Source of the DNA: Cellulomonas telluris
Lineage (GTDB): Bacteria; Actinomycetota; Actinomycetes; Actinomycetales; Cellulomonadaceae
Assembly: GCF_004886325.1 (NCBI RefSeq)
Contig: NZ_QXFN01000002.1
Span: 496,001 to 560,000, forward strand
Reading direction: 5' to 3'
DNA length: 64,000 nt
The notes beneath the pieces were generated by a model that saw only the letters and a list, made by a program, of their open reading frames with translations, was not told the DNA's origin and did not search any database. Both the position numbers and the translations under genes were made by a program. This document shows positions 1 to 10,529 of the stretch, piece by piece (position 1 is the stretch's first letter; each line of letters starts with the position of its first letter).

Positions 1-600
1 GGCCGGGACCGGCTCACCGTGCTCACGGCGGACGCCCTGGACGTCACGTCCCTGCCGGCCCCCGCGCCGACGGCGCTGGTCGCGAACCTGCCCTACAACG
101 TCTCGGTCCCGGTGCTGCTCACGTTCCTCGAGCGGTTCGACGCCCTCGAGCGCGGCCTCGTGATGGTCCAGGCCGAGGTCGCGGACCGGCTGGCGGCACC
201 GCCCGGCAGCCGCACCTACGGCGTGCCGTCGGTCAAGGCGGCCTGGTACGCGGCGGCGCGACGCACGGCGACGGTGGGCCGTGCGGTGTTCTGGCCCGTG
301 CCCAACGTCGACTCGGCGCTCGTCCGCCTCGACCGGCGCGAGCCGCCGACGACGACGGTCGAGCGCGCCGAGGTCTTCGCCGTCGTCGACGCCGCCTTCG
401 CCCAGCGGCGCAAGATGCTGCGTTCCGCGCTGGCCGGGATCGCGGGGTCCTCCGCGGCCGCCGAGCAGGTGCTGCGCGCCGCCGGCGTGGACCCCCAGGC
501 GCGCGGCGAGCAGCTGGACGTCGCGGCGTTCGCCCGGGTGGCCGAGGCCCTGTCCGCCGAGCGGCCGGTCGCGGGGCGACCTGGCACAGTGGGACCGTGA
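1..600 (+). CDS. rsmA: 16S rRNA (adenine(1518)-N(6)/adenine(1519)-N(6))-dimethyltransferase, 3' part
   Basis: This is the C-terminal part of RsmA/KsgA; the 5' end lies outside the window and the reading frame is open from base 1. The enzyme dimethylates two adjacent adenines near the 3' end of 16S rRNA using SAM. The visible part contains the catalytic NLPYNVS motif (residues ~29-35 of the visible frame) and the C-terminal helical domain with [12 protein letters not shown]. The stop codon overlaps the GTG start of ispE by 4 nt, and rsmA-ispE adjacency is the usual actinobacterial order, so the identification is secure. Confidence 0.95.
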   Translation, partial: GRDRLTVLTADALDVTSLPAPAPTALVANLPYNVSVPVLLTFLERFDALERGLVMVQAEVADRLAAPPGSRTYGVPSVKAAWYAAARRTATVGRAVFWPVPNVDSALVRLDRREPPTTTVERAEVFAVVDAAFAQRRKMLRSALAGIAGSSAAAEQVLRAAGVDPQARGEQLDVAAFARVAEALSAERPVAGRPGTVGP

Positions 601-1538
601 CGGTGAGCGGCGTGGACGACCTGCCCGAGCGTGCCGTGCGGGTCCGCGCGCCCGGGAAGGTGAACCTCTCGCTGCGCGTCGGACCCGTCGGCCCCGACGG
701 CTACCACCCCGTCTCGACGGTGTTCCAGGCGGTGTCCCTGTACGAGGAGGTCGTCGCCCGGCCCGCCGAGGAGTTCCGCGTGAGCGCGGAGGGGGCGCAG
801 GCGGGTGCCGTCCCGACGGACGAGTCGAACCTCGCCCTGCGGGCGGCGCGGGCCGTGGCCGCGCACGCGGGCGTCGAGGACGCGGCGCACCTGCACCTCG
901 TCAAGGGCGTCCCCGTCGCGGGGGGCATGGCCGGCGGCTCCGCGGACGCCGCCGCCGCGCTGCTCGCGTGCGACCAGCTCTGGGGCACGGGCCTGTCCCG
1001 GGACGAGCTCGTCGCGATCGCGGCGGAGCTCGGCTCCGACGTGCCGTTCGCGCTGGTGGGGCACACCGCCGTCGGCACGGGGCGCGGGCACCTGCTCACG
1101 CCGGCGCTGAGCCGCGGCGAGTTCCACTGGGCCTTCGCGGTGCAGGACCGCGGGCTGCCGACCGCCCAGGTGTACCGGGAGTTCGACGAGCTGCGGGGGC
1201 CGGACGTCGCGCCGCTGACCGACGCGGAGGACGTGCCGCTCATGCAGGCGCTGCTCGCGGGCGACGCGGTCGCTCTGGGCGCCGCGCTGCACAACGACCT
1301 CGAGCCGGCCGCCCTGGAGATCGACCCGGGCCTCGCGGAGCCGCTGGCCGTGGCGACGGACGCCGGCGCGCTCGGTGTCGTCGTCTCCGGCTCCGGCCCG
1401 ACCGTGGCGGCGCTGGCCCGCAGCCGCCAGCACGCACTGGCGATCGCCGCGGCGCTCACCGCGTCGGGTGTCGCGGACCGCGTGCTCACGGCGTCCGGCC
1501 CGGTGCCGGGCGCGCGCGTCGTCGGGGCGGGTGACTGA
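597..1538 (+). CDS. ispE: 4-diphosphocytidyl-2-C-methyl-D-erythritol kinase
   Basis: A GHMP-family kinase of the non-mevalonate (MEP) isoprenoid pathway that phosphorylates the 2-hydroxyl of CDP-methylerythritol. The 313-residue length is normal. Visible motifs are the N-terminal APGKVNLSL substrate segment, the ATP-binding glycine loop [15 protein letters not shown] (about residues 105-120) and the C-terminal [14 protein letters not shown] motif. The GTG start overlaps the rsmA stop (GTGA), indicating translational coupling. The following histidine kinase gene starts only 3 nt after its stop, so transcription may run on into the signalling pair. Confidence 0.95.
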   Translation: MTVSGVDDLPERAVRVRAPGKVNLSLRVGPVGPDGYHPVSTVFQAVSLYEEVVARPAEEFRVSAEGAQAGAVPTDESNLALRAARAVAAHAGVEDAAHLHLVKGVPVAGGMAGGSADAAAALLACDQLWGTGLSRDELVAIAAELGSDVPFALVGHTAVGTGRGHLLTPALSRGEFHWAFAVQDRGLPTAQVYREFDELRGPDVAPLTDAEDVPLMQALLAGDAVALGAALHNDLEPAALEIDPGLAEPLAVATDAGALGVVVSGSGPTVAALARSRQHALAIAAALTASGVADRVLTASGPVPGARVVGAGD

Positions 1539-1541
1539 CGG

Positions 1542-3062
1542 GTGGCCCTGGTCCCCTCCGGCGCGCGGGTGCCGGGCACGCCGACGCACGCCGTCGCGAC
1601 CGCCCAGGACCCGGACGCCCCCGGCTGGCACCGCCGCCCGCCGACGGACGACGAGCTGCGCTGGGACGTCCTGCTGGGCGTGGCGCTGTTCGTCGGCGCC
1701 ATCCTCAGCTCGGTCATGTGGCGCGTCACGGGTCTCGTGCCCGACCCCGCCGCCGGCTGGCTGTCGGTGCTGCTGCTCGCGCTGCAGACGCTGCCCCTGA
1801 CGGTCCGCCGCCGCTGGCCCAGCGCGGTCGCGGTCGCGGTGGGCGCGGCGTTCATCGTCGGGCAGTACCTCCTGGTCCCGGAGCAGCTGTTCAGCAACAT
1901 CGCCCTGTTCATGGCGCTGTACACGGTCGGGGCCTGGGAGGCGTCGCGCGCGCGGGCCTTCTGGGTGCGTGCGGTCGTGGTGGTCGCGATGTTCACGTGG
2001 CTGCTCGTGTCGATCTTCCTGGCCGCGACGGACCCCGAGGAGGACCTGGGGCTCGACCGGGCCGGCGCCTTCTCCCCGTTCGTCGCGTACATGCTCATCC
2101 AGCTGCTGACGAACGTCCTGTACTTCGCCGGGTCGTGGTGGTTCGGCGAGCACGCCTGGGTCTCGGCGCGGGAGCGTGAGCGCACCGCGTGGCGCACGCG
2201 GCTGCTGCAGGCCGAGCGGGTGCGTGCGGAGGCCCAGGCGGTCGCCCTGGAGCGGCTGCGCATCGCGCGGGAGCTGCACGACGCCGTCGCCCACCACGTG
2301 TCCCTCATGGGCGTGCAGGCCGCGGCGGCCCGCACGGTGCTCGGCACGGACCCGGCGCGCGCGGCCGCGGCCCTCGGGCACGTCGAGGAGTCCGCGCGCG
2401 AGGCCGTCGTCGAGCTGCAGGGCCTGCTCGGCACCCTCCGCGAGGGGGCGGCGGCGGCGCCGGGCTCCCTGCCCGCCGGCGAGCGCGAGGAGGCGCTCGC
2501 GTCCCTCGACGTCGCGCGCCTGCCGCAGCTCGTCGAGGCGGCCCGGCAGGGCGGTCTCGACGTGGGGTACCAGGAGGTCGGCGAGCCGGCGCGGCTGGCG
2601 CCGCTGACGTCGCTGAACCTCTACCGGATCGCGCAGGAGGCGCTGACGAACGCGCGCAAGCACGCGGGGCCCGGGGCGCGCGTCGACGTGCGGCTGCGCT
2701 GGCTGCCGGGCGAGGTCGAGCTCGAGGTGTCCGACGACGGCGGCGCGGGCCGGCGCGCGGGCGTGGTGCCCTCGACCGGCATGGGCCTGGTGGGCATGCG
2801 CGAGCGGGTCGCGTCGGACGGCGGGACGTTCGAGGCCGGGCGTCTGCGCCGCGGCGGGTTCCTCGTGCGGGCGCGCGTGCCGGTGCCGGCGGGCCGCACG
2901 GGCGGCCCCGAGGACGGCGGCGCCGCGCGGGCCGTGACCGGGGCGAGCGAGGGCACGACGACCGGCACGACGACCGGCACGACGACCGGCACGACGACCG
3001 GCACGACGACCGGCACGAGGACCGGCACGACGACGACGGGAGCGGTGACGGCGGATGGGTGA
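1542..3062 (+). CDS. NarL-type two-component sensor histidine kinase
   Basis: A 506-residue membrane histidine kinase. After a short cytosolic N-terminus there are about five hydrophobic segments (residues ~40-215), then a HisKA_3 dimerisation box with RIARELHDAVAHH (phospho-acceptor H246) and an HATPase domain with ALTNARKH and STGMGLVGMRERV (about residues 335-450). The protein ends in a low-complexity Gly-Thr tail encoded by 12-bp tandem repeats (about residues 471-498). The stop overlaps the response-regulator start by 8 nt. The GTG start follows ispE by 3 nt. The ligand is unknown; downstream ABC exporter genes suggest envelope or antimicrobial stress sensing, which is an inference. Confidence 0.9.
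   Translation: MALVPSGARVPGTPTHAVATAQDPDAPGWHRRPPTDDELRWDVLLGVALFVGAILSSVMWRVTGLVPDPAAGWLSVLLLALQTLPLTVRRRWPSAVAVAVGAAFIVGQYLLVPEQLFSNIALFMALYTVGAWEASRARAFWVRAVVVVAMFTWLLVSIFLAATDPEEDLGLDRAGAFSPFVAYMLIQLLTNVLYFAGSWWFGEHAWVSARERERTAWRTRLLQAERVRAEAQAVALERLRIARELHDAVAHHVSLMGVQAAAARTVLGTDPARAAAALGHVEESAREAVVELQGLLGTLREGAAAAPGSLPAGEREEALASLDVARLPQLVEAARQGGLDVGYQEVGEPARLAPLTSLNLYRIAQEALTNARKHAGPGARVDVRLRWLPGEVELEVSDDGGAGRRAGVVPSTGMGLVGMRERVASDGGTFEAGRLRRGGFLVRARVPVPAGRTGGPEDGGAARAVTGASEGTTTGTTTGTTTGTTTGTTTGTRTGTTTTGAVTADG
2952..3035 (+). repeat. Seven tandem copies of a 12-bp unit in the kinase 3' end
   Basis: The unit GGCACGACGACC is repeated seven times head to tail (one copy has G for C, the last ends in G). 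Being 12 bp it keeps the frame and encodes a repeated Gly-Thr-Thr-Thr tail. Slippage would change the tail length without a frameshift. Confidence 0.9.
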
Positions 3063-3717
3063 GCGGGTGCGGGTCGTGCTCGTGGACGACCAGGCGCTGC
3101 TGCGCGCGGGCATCGGGACGATCCTGTCGGCGCACCCCGACCTCGAGGTGGTCGGCGAGGCCAGCACCGGCACCGAGGCGCTGGAGGTGGTGCGCGCGAC
3201 CCGTCCGGACGTCGTCTGCATGGACGTGCAGATGCCGGACATGGACGGGCTCGAGGCGACGCGGCGGATCGTCGCCGACCCGGACGTGCACGCGGCCGTC
3301 GTGGTCCTCACGACGTTCAACCGCGAGGACTACCTGCTCGAGGCGCTGCAGGCCGGGGCCGTGGGCTACCTGCTGAAGACGTCCCGGCCCGAGCAGCTGC
3401 ACGAGGCCGTGCTCAGCGCGGCCGCGGGGGAGGGGCTGCTCGCGCCGGAGGTCACCCGCGCCGTCATCGCCCGCGCGGTCGAGACGCGCCGCGCCGCGCC
3501 CGCCGCCACGTCCGCCCCGCGCGTGCCGCTCACGGAGCGCGAGGCGGAGGTGCTCGTCCTCGTCGCGCGCGGCCTGAACAACGACGAGATCGCCGCCGAG
3601 CTCGTGGTCAGCCGCGCGACGGTGAAGACCCACGTGTCCAACGTGCTCGCCAAGCTGGGCCTGCGCGACCGCGTGCAGGCGGTCGTGTACGCGCACGAGC
3701 ACGGCCTCATGGGCTGA
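3055..3717 (+). CDS. NarL/FixJ-family response regulator
   Basis: A 220-residue response regulator with an N-terminal receiver domain and a C-terminal LuxR-type helix-turn-helix. The phospho-acceptor is D57 in MDVQMPDMDG, the conserved threonine lies in VVLTTF and the conserved lysine in YLLKTS. The HTH (about residues 155-212) shows LTEREAEVLVLVARG and VSRATVKTHVSNVLAKLGL. Its start lies inside the end of the kinase gene, so the two are translationally coupled and almost certainly form one phosphorelay. The ABC exporter operon 190 nt downstream is the obvious candidate target. Confidence 0.95.
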   Translation: MGERVRVVLVDDQALLRAGIGTILSAHPDLEVVGEASTGTEALEVVRATRPDVVCMDVQMPDMDGLEATRRIVADPDVHAAVVVLTTFNREDYLLEALQAGAVGYLLKTSRPEQLHEAVLSAAAGEGLLAPEVTRAVIARAVETRRAAPAATSAPRVPLTEREAEVLVLVARGLNNDEIAAELVVSRATVKTHVSNVLAKLGLRDRVQAVVYAHEHGLMG

Positions 3718-3851
3718 CGCGGTCGCGAGCGCCGGGCGCCGGCGTCTCGGTCGCGCGGCCGACCGCCCCGCCCCGGGCCGCGCCGCCTCCGTCCCGGGGA
3801 CGAGCCGCAGGATCGGCCGCCCGCCCGAGGTGGCGGCACCCCCCGCCCGCC

Positions 3852-3857
3852 TAGGTT
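3852..3857 (+). promoter_or_regulatory. Candidate -10 element of the ABC exporter operon
   Basis: TAGGTT fits the TAnnnT -10 consensus and lies 50 nt before the ABC ATPase ATG. No convincing -35 is visible. The remaining sequence between 3718 and 3907 is GC-rich with only small hairpins. Confidence 0.4.
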
Positions 3858-3907
3858 CGTCACCAGGTGGTCCGGCACGGCGCCGGACCGGGCGAGGAGG
3901 GACGACC

Positions 3908-4843
3908 ATGCTCGAGCTGCAGGGCGTCAGCAGGTCCTTCGGGGACCGGCGCGTGCTCGACGACGTGAGCTTCACGGTCGGTCAGGGCCGGCTCACGGGG
4001 TTCGTGGGCGGCAACGGCGCAGGCAAGACGACGACGATGCGCATCATCCTCGGCGTCCTGGCGCCGCACGCGGGGACCGTCACGCTGGACGGGCGGCCGC
4101 TGGACGGCGCCCGCCGCGCCCGCTTCGGCTACATGCCGGAGGAGCGCGGTCTGTACCCGAAGATGAAGCTCGCCGAGCAGCTGACGTACCTGGCGCGGCT
4201 GCACGGCTTCGACAAGGGCGCCGCGGCGGACCGCGCCCACGACCTCATCGACCGCCTCGGGCTGACCGAGCGGGCGGGCGACCCGGTCGAGAGCCTGTCG
4301 CTGGGCAACCAGCAGCGCGCCCAGGTGGCGGCGGCGCTCGTGCACCAGCCGGAGGTGCTCGTGCTGGACGAGCCGTTCAGCGGGCTCGACCCGATGGCGG
4401 TCGAGGTCGTGCAGAGCGTGCTCGCCGAGCGGGCCGCGCAGGGCGTGCCGGTGCTGTTCTCCTCGCACCAGCTCGACGTCGTCGAGCGGCTGTGCGACGA
4501 CCTCGTCATCATCGCGGGCGGCCGGATCCGCGCCGCGGGGTCCCGCGAGGAGCTGCGCCGGGCGCACGCGACCGAGCGGCACGAGATCGTCGTCGCCGGC
4601 GACATGGGCTGGCTGCGGGACGAGCCGGGCGCGCGCGTCGACGAGCTCGCCGCCGGCTCGGCGGTGTTCGAGGCCGACGAGGCGACCGCGCAGCGCGTGC
4701 TGCGCGAGGCCCTGGCCCGGGGGCCGGTGCAGTCGTTCGCGCCGCTGCGCCCCTCCCTCGCGGAGATCTTCCGCGAGGTCATCACGGACGAGGAGCCGGC
4801 CGACGCCGCCGGCCGCACGCAGGAGCTGGAGGCAGCCCGATGA
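3908..4843 (+). CDS. ABC transporter ATP-binding protein, NatA/YhaQ-like
   Basis: A 311-residue ABC ATPase. Walker A is GGNGAGKTT (about residues 34-42), the signature is LSLGNQQR (about 130-137), Walker B is VLVLDEP and the H-loop is SSHQLD. The C-terminal extension (about residues 225-311, ending near SLAEIFREVI) is the one typical of Na+/drug exporters of the NatA type. The ATG at 3908 is chosen because a GGAGG-like site lies just upstream and the longer open frame lacks family similarity. The stop overlaps the permease ATG by 4 nt. Confidence 0.9.
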   Translation: MLELQGVSRSFGDRRVLDDVSFTVGQGRLTGFVGGNGAGKTTTMRIILGVLAPHAGTVTLDGRPLDGARRARFGYMPEERGLYPKMKLAEQLTYLARLHGFDKGAAADRAHDLIDRLGLTERAGDPVESLSLGNQQRAQVAAALVHQPEVLVLDEPFSGLDPMAVEVVQSVLAERAAQGVPVLFSSHQLDVVERLCDDLVIIAGGRIRAAGSREELRRAHATERHEIVVAGDMGWLRDEPGARVDELAAGSAVFEADEATAQRVLREALARGPVQSFAPLRPSLAEIFREVITDEEPADAAGRTQELEAAR

Positions 4844-5961
4844 GCACCACCACGTCGCACCGCGCCCCGCAGGCGCCGTCCCTCGGGCGCGCGACCCTGC
4901 TGGTCGCCGAGCGCGAGATCACCTCGCAGGTGCGCTCGAAGTCGTTCCTCATCTCCACCGCCGTGCTGCTGGTCGCGATCCTCGCGGGGATCGTCATCAG
5001 CGGCCTCATGAGCCAGCGCGAGCCGGGCACCACGCCGGTCGCCGTGGTCGCGTCGGTCGCGGACAGCGTCTCCGGGTCCGACCTGCTCGAGGTCACCGAG
5101 GTGGCCGACCGCGAGGCCGCGGAGGAGGCCGTGCGGTCCGGCGACGTGGACGCCGCCGTCGTGCCCGGCGGCGAGCCGCTCGGGGTGCAGGTGCTCGCGA
5201 TGGACGCCGCGCCGGACGCGGTCGTGGGCGCACTCACGGTCGCACCCGAGGTCGAGCTGCTCGACCCGGCCCCGGCCGACGGCGGGCTGCGCTACCTGAT
5301 CACGTTCGCGTTCGGCCTGGTGTTCATGACGTCCGTGATCGGGTCGGGGTCGATGATCGCCCAGAACACGGTCACCGAGAAGCAGTCCCGCATCGTCGAG
5401 ATCCTGCTGTCGGCCGTGCCGGCGCGGGCGCTGCTCGGGGGCAAGATCCTCGGCAACTCGGCGGTCGCGCTGGGGCAGACGGCCGCGATCGCGGCGGTCG
5501 CCGTGCTGGGGCTCGTCGTCACCGGCCAGGACGACGTGCTCACGCTGATCGGGATGCCGCTGGCGTGGTTCGTGGTGTTCTTCGCGATCGGCTTCGTGCT
5601 GCTGGCGGGCATCTTCGCCGCGAGCGCCTCGCTCGTCTCCCGGGTCGAGGACACGGGCTCGGTCCTGCAGCCGGCGATCTGGCTGACGATGGTGCCGTAC
5701 TTCCTCGTCGTCTTCTTCAACGACAACGAGCTGGTGCTGCGGATCATGTCGTACGTGCCGTTCACGGCCCCGGTGGGCATGCCGGTGCGCCTGTTCCTCA
5801 ACGAGGCGTCCTGGTGGGAGCCGCTGGTGGCGCTCGTGGTCCTCGTCGCGGCGACGCTGGCGATCACGGCGCTCGCGGCACGGGTCTACGAGCGGTCGGT
5901 GCTGCGGATGGGCGGCCGCGTCGCGGTGCGCGAGGCCCTGGCGCGGTCGGCGGACGCCTGA
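4840..5961 (+). CDS. ABC-2 type transporter permease, NatB-like
   Basis: A 373-residue membrane permease paired with the preceding ATPase (ATGA overlap). It has an N-terminal membrane segment after LLVAEREITSQVRSKSFL, an extracytoplasmic domain of about 120 residues, and five to six C-terminal membrane helices including GSGSMIAQNTVTEKQSRIVEILLSA-type text (the conserved EKQSRIVEIL stretch). This architecture is typical of NatB/YhaP exporters of ions or antimicrobial compounds. The substrate cannot be told from sequence. The upstream two-component pair may control it. Confidence 0.9.
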   Translation: MSTTTSHRAPQAPSLGRATLLVAEREITSQVRSKSFLISTAVLLVAILAGIVISGLMSQREPGTTPVAVVASVADSVSGSDLLEVTEVADREAAEEAVRSGDVDAAVVPGGEPLGVQVLAMDAAPDAVVGALTVAPEVELLDPAPADGGLRYLITFAFGLVFMTSVIGSGSMIAQNTVTEKQSRIVEILLSAVPARALLGGKILGNSAVALGQTAAIAAVAVLGLVVTGQDDVLTLIGMPLAWFVVFFAIGFVLLAGIFAASASLVSRVEDTGSVLQPAIWLTMVPYFLVVFFNDNELVLRIMSYVPFTAPVGMPVRLFLNEASWWEPLVALVVLVAATLAITALAARVYERSVLRMGGRVAVREALARSADA

Positions 5962-5965
5962 CCTC

Positions 5966-6026
5966 TTGACGTCCCGGTCCGGCCGGACCAATACTTAAGC
6001 AATCGCCTAAGTATTGGTCCGGCCGG
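5966..6026 (+). promoter_or_regulatory. Promoter with overlapping 19-bp-arm palindromic operator
   Basis: A -35 TTGACG (5966-5971) and -10 AATACT (5990-5995), spaced 18 bp, precede the SRPBCC gene. The -10 lies in a palindrome with perfect 19-nt arms, 5979-5997 (starting CCGGCCGGACC) and 6008-6026, around a 10-nt centre. The core ACTTAAG/CTAAGT resembles operators of ArsR-family regulators that sit with SRPBCC genes. The ArsR gene of this operon (8343-8702) is the likely ligand, giving autorepression. Confidence 0.8.
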
Positions 6027-6059
6027 TCGTCGTCCGGGCCCCGACCCGGAGGAACCCCC

Positions 6060-6536
6060 ATGACCGGTACGACCCCGACCCAGGCCCGCTCCGTCGCCCA
6101 CTCGACGTTCGTCATCGAGCGCACGTTCGACGCGCCCGTCGCGCGCGTGTGGCAGGCGTTCGCCGACCCGGAGCAGAAGCACGCGTGGTTCGGCACGAGC
6201 GACGACTGGACGACCACCGAGGACACCGACGACTTCCGCGTGGGCGGCACGGCCGTGAGCGAGGGGGAGTTCCACGGCGGGCCCGTCAGCCGCTACGTCG
6301 CCACCTACACCGACGTCGTCGAGCACGAGCGGTTCGTCCTCACCTACGACATGTGGCTCGACGGTGCGCACATCTCCACCTCGGTGGCGACCTACGAGCT
6401 CGCGGCCGACGGGGACCGCACCCACCTGCGCTACACCGAGCAGGGCGTCCACCTCGACGGGCACGACAGCGCCGAGCAGCGCGAGGAGGGGACGCGGGGC
6501 ATCTTCGACGCCCTGGCGGTGCACCTGGGAGGATGA
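6060..6536 (+). CDS. SRPBCC (AHSA1/START-like) domain protein
   Basis: A 158-residue single-domain protein of the AHSA1/Bet v1-like SRPBCC fold. The N-terminal FVIERTFDAPVARVWQAFAD and the central EHERFVLTYDM are characteristic, and the family binds hydrophobic ligands in a deep cavity. The ATG has a GGAGG site 8-9 nt upstream and lies directly after the palindromic operator. It begins an operon with an ABC-F gene and an ArsR regulator. SRPBCC/ArsR pairing is common; the ligand and physiological role are unknown. Confidence 0.9.
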   Translation: MTGTTPTQARSVAHSTFVIERTFDAPVARVWQAFADPEQKHAWFGTSDDWTTTEDTDDFRVGGTAVSEGEFHGGPVSRYVATYTDVVEHERFVLTYDMWLDGAHISTSVATYELAADGDRTHLRYTEQGVHLDGHDSAEQREEGTRGIFDALAVHLGG

Positions 6537-6543
6537 GCCCGAC

Positions 6544-8342
<1,799 letters not shown>

Positions 8343-8346
<4 letters not shown>

Positions 8347-8702
8347 GCCCCGTGGGCACGGGGCGCGAGGACGAGGGTGGGCCGGGGGCCGACCTGGACC
8401 GCGTCTTCCAGGCGCTGTCCGACGGTACGCGCCGGGCCCTCGTCGAGCGGCTCGCCCAGGGCCCGGCGTCGGTGAGCACCCTCGCCGAGCCGCTGCCCAT
8501 GTCGCTGCCGGCGGTCACGCAGCACCTCGGGGTGCTCGAGCAGGCGGGGATCGTCACCTCGGCCAAGCTCGGGCGGGTGCGCACCTACCAGCTCGTGCCG
8601 GACGCCGTGCGCCCCGCGCTGACCTGGCTCGACCGGCACCGGCTGCCCGCGGAGCAGCGGCTCGACCGGCTCGCGGCACTGGTCCGGCAGCCACCGGCCT
8701 GA
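8343..8702 (+). CDS. ArsR/SmtB-family transcriptional regulator
   Basis: A 119-residue winged-helix protein. LDRVFQALSDGTRRALVERL is the N-terminal ArsR signature, and the recognition helix region is SLPAVTQHLGVLEQAGIV followed by GRVRTYQL. There are no cysteine clusters, so it belongs to the non-metal subgroup that accompanies SRPBCC proteins. The GTG start overlaps the ABC-F stop (GTGA). It is last in the operon and probably represses it through the palindrome at 5979-6026. It converges on the MFS gene with only 12 nt between them. Confidence 0.9.
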
Positions 8703-8714
8703 CGCGCCGGCCGG

Positions 8715-9950
8715 TCAGGCCCGCCGCAGGGCGCCGACCGCGACGGTGTGCGCGACCGCCATCGTCGACAGCAGCGCCGCGACGACGAGCAGCGGGCCGG
8801 TCCAGCCGCCCGTCGCGTCGTGCACGGCACCGAGGGCGCTCGGGGTCACGGCGGCCACGGAGTAGCCCACGGTCTGCACCGTCGCCGACATGCGCCGCGC
8901 GGCCGCCGGCGACCCGGCCACGGTCGCCACGACCGTGAACACCACGACGAAGTTCGCCGCCTGCGCGAGGCCCGCCAGCGTCGACCACACGGCCCAGCCG
9001 CCCGGCGCGAGCAGCAGGCCGAGCGGCAGGGCCAGCCAGCACGCCGCGATCGTCACGACGACCGCACGGGGCGCGAGCCGCTCCCGGGCCAGCAGCGGCG
9101 GGACGACGACGCTGCCCACCACGCCGAGCACCTGGAACACCGCGGCACCGGCGCCCGCACCGGCGCGGGTCAGCCCCGCCTCGTCGTGCAGCACGGACGG
9201 CAGCCAGGCGGTGGTCCCCATGTACGCGGCCGACTGCCCGGCGAACGCGACGACGAGCAGCCACGTCACGGGCCGGCGCAGCACCGACGGCACGGCGGGG
9301 GCGACGGGCGGGCCCGGCACCGGGGCCGACGCGTCCGGCACGGCCTCGTCCGCGACGGGGACCGGCCGCGCCGCGACCCCACCGGACGCGCGCGCGTGCA
9401 CCCGCGCCCACACGGCGAGCGCCACCACCACGAGCAGTCCCCACGACGTGAGGGCCCAGCGCCAGCCGACGAGGTCCGCGAGCGGCGCGGTGCCGAGGGT
9501 CGTCAGCGCAGCGCCGCCGTTCATCACGGCCGAGTACAGGCCCATCACCCGCGGCACGCGGGTCGGGAAGTCACGTCCGATGACGAGCGGCACGCCGACG
9601 TTGCAGACCGTGATCGCGGCGCCCAGCACGGCGGTGCCGACGAACGCGCCGGGCGTCCCGCCGAACGAGCGCAGGAGCGTCCCGGCGAGGATCGCGAGCA
9701 GCGCCGCGGCGAGCATCCGGGTCGTGCCGGCGCGGGCCAGCGCGACCGCGGCCAGCGGCGTCACGGCCGCGAAGCACAGCACCGGCACGCCGGTGAGCAA
9801 CCCGGCCGCCGCCGGGGTCAGCGCCAGGTCGGCGCTGATCCGGTCGACCACGGGCGCGAGCGCGGTGATGGGCCCGCGCATGTTGAGCGCGACCAGCAGC
9901 AGCGCGGCGAGCACCGCCCCGCCGGCGGCGTGGCGCGCGCGGGAGGTCAC
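8715..9950 (-). CDS. MFS transporter, CynX/NimT-like
   Basis: A 411-residue membrane protein with about twelve hydrophobic segments and a long, partly charged central loop rich in Pro, Ala and Val. The opening ALNMRGPITALAPV followed by the LTGVPVLCFA region resembles the CynX/NimT cyanate and 2-nitroimidazole transporter group. It starts with a GTG that overlaps the stop of the MarR gene by 4 nt, so both form one operon and the MarR protein probably regulates it. The substrate is unknown. Confidence 0.85.
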   Translation of the reverse strand: MTSRARHAAGGAVLAALLLVALNMRGPITALAPVVDRISADLALTPAAAGLLTGVPVLCFAAVTPLAAVALARAGTTRMLAAALLAILAGTLLRSFGGTPGAFVGTAVLGAAITVCNVGVPLVIGRDFPTRVPRVMGLYSAVMNGGAALTTLGTAPLADLVGWRWALTSWGLLVVVALAVWARVHARASGGVAARPVPVADEAVPDASAPVPGPPVAPAVPSVLRRPVTWLLVVAFAGQSAAYMGTTAWLPSVLHDEAGLTRAGAGAGAAVFQVLGVVGSVVVPPLLARERLAPRAVVVTIAACWLALPLGLLLAPGGWAVWSTLAGLAQAANFVVVFTVVATVAGSPAAARRMSATVQTVGYSVAAVTPSALGAVHDATGGWTGPLLVVAALLSTMAVAHTVAVGALRRA

Positions 9951-10465
9951 GAGCGGTCGAAGAGCGTGAGCACGTCCCGCAGCAGGTCCGCCAGCCGGTC
10001 CCGGTCGGCCTCGGGGAGGTCGCCGATGAGGGCGCGCTCGACGTCGAGCAGGTCGGCGAACGCCTCGTCGACGCGGCGCAGCCCCGCCGGCGTGAGCTGC
10101 ACCAGCACCCCGCGGCGGTCGTCGGGGGAGGGCTGGCGCTCGACGAGGCCCTGCTCGGCCAGCCGGTCGATGCGGTTCGTCATGGTCCCGCTCGTCACGA
10201 GCGTCTGCGTGAGCAGCGCGCCGGGGGACAGGCGGTAGGGGGCGCCGGCGCGGCGCAGCGCCGCGAGCACGTCGAACTCCCACGTCTCGAGGCCGTGCCG
10301 CGCGAACGCGCCGCGGCGGGCCAGGTCGAGGTGGCGCGCGAGCCGGCTGACGCGCGAGAGCACCGTGAGGGGTCGCACGTCGAGGTCGGGCCGCTCCCGC
10401 TCCCACGCGAGCACGATGCGGTCGACCTCGTCCTGGGGCGCGCGGCCAAGGTCGGTCTCGGCCAT
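9947..10465 (-). CDS. MarR-family transcriptional regulator
   Basis: A 172-residue winged-helix regulator. The core ALRRAGAPYRLSPGALL, the recognition region TSGTMTNRIDRLAEQGLVER and the wing SPDDRRGVLVQLTPAG are standard for MarR proteins. It is the first gene of a two-gene operon with the MFS transporter. On the reverse strand TACCCT (10472-10477) lies 6 nt before the ATG, so a leaderless transcript is likely. Nearby small-molecule export suggests ligand-controlled derepression, which is an inference. Confidence 0.92.
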   Translation of the reverse strand: MAETDLGRAPQDEVDRIVLAWERERPDLDVRPLTVLSRVSRLARHLDLARRGAFARHGLETWEFDVLAALRRAGAPYRLSPGALLTQTLVTSGTMTNRIDRLAEQGLVERQPSPDDRRGVLVQLTPAGLRRVDEAFADLLDVERALIGDLPEADRDRLADLLRDVLTLFDRS

Positions 10466-10529
10466 GGTCGAAGGGTAGTCGCCGCCGCGACGTCCCCGTG
10501 CCGTCCGACGGGTGACCGCGCCGGGCGCG

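Noticed and set aside
216-3320. A 1034-codon reverse-strand frame across rsmA, ispE and the kinase
   Set aside because: It overlaps three convincing genes on the opposite strand and has no recognisable domain.
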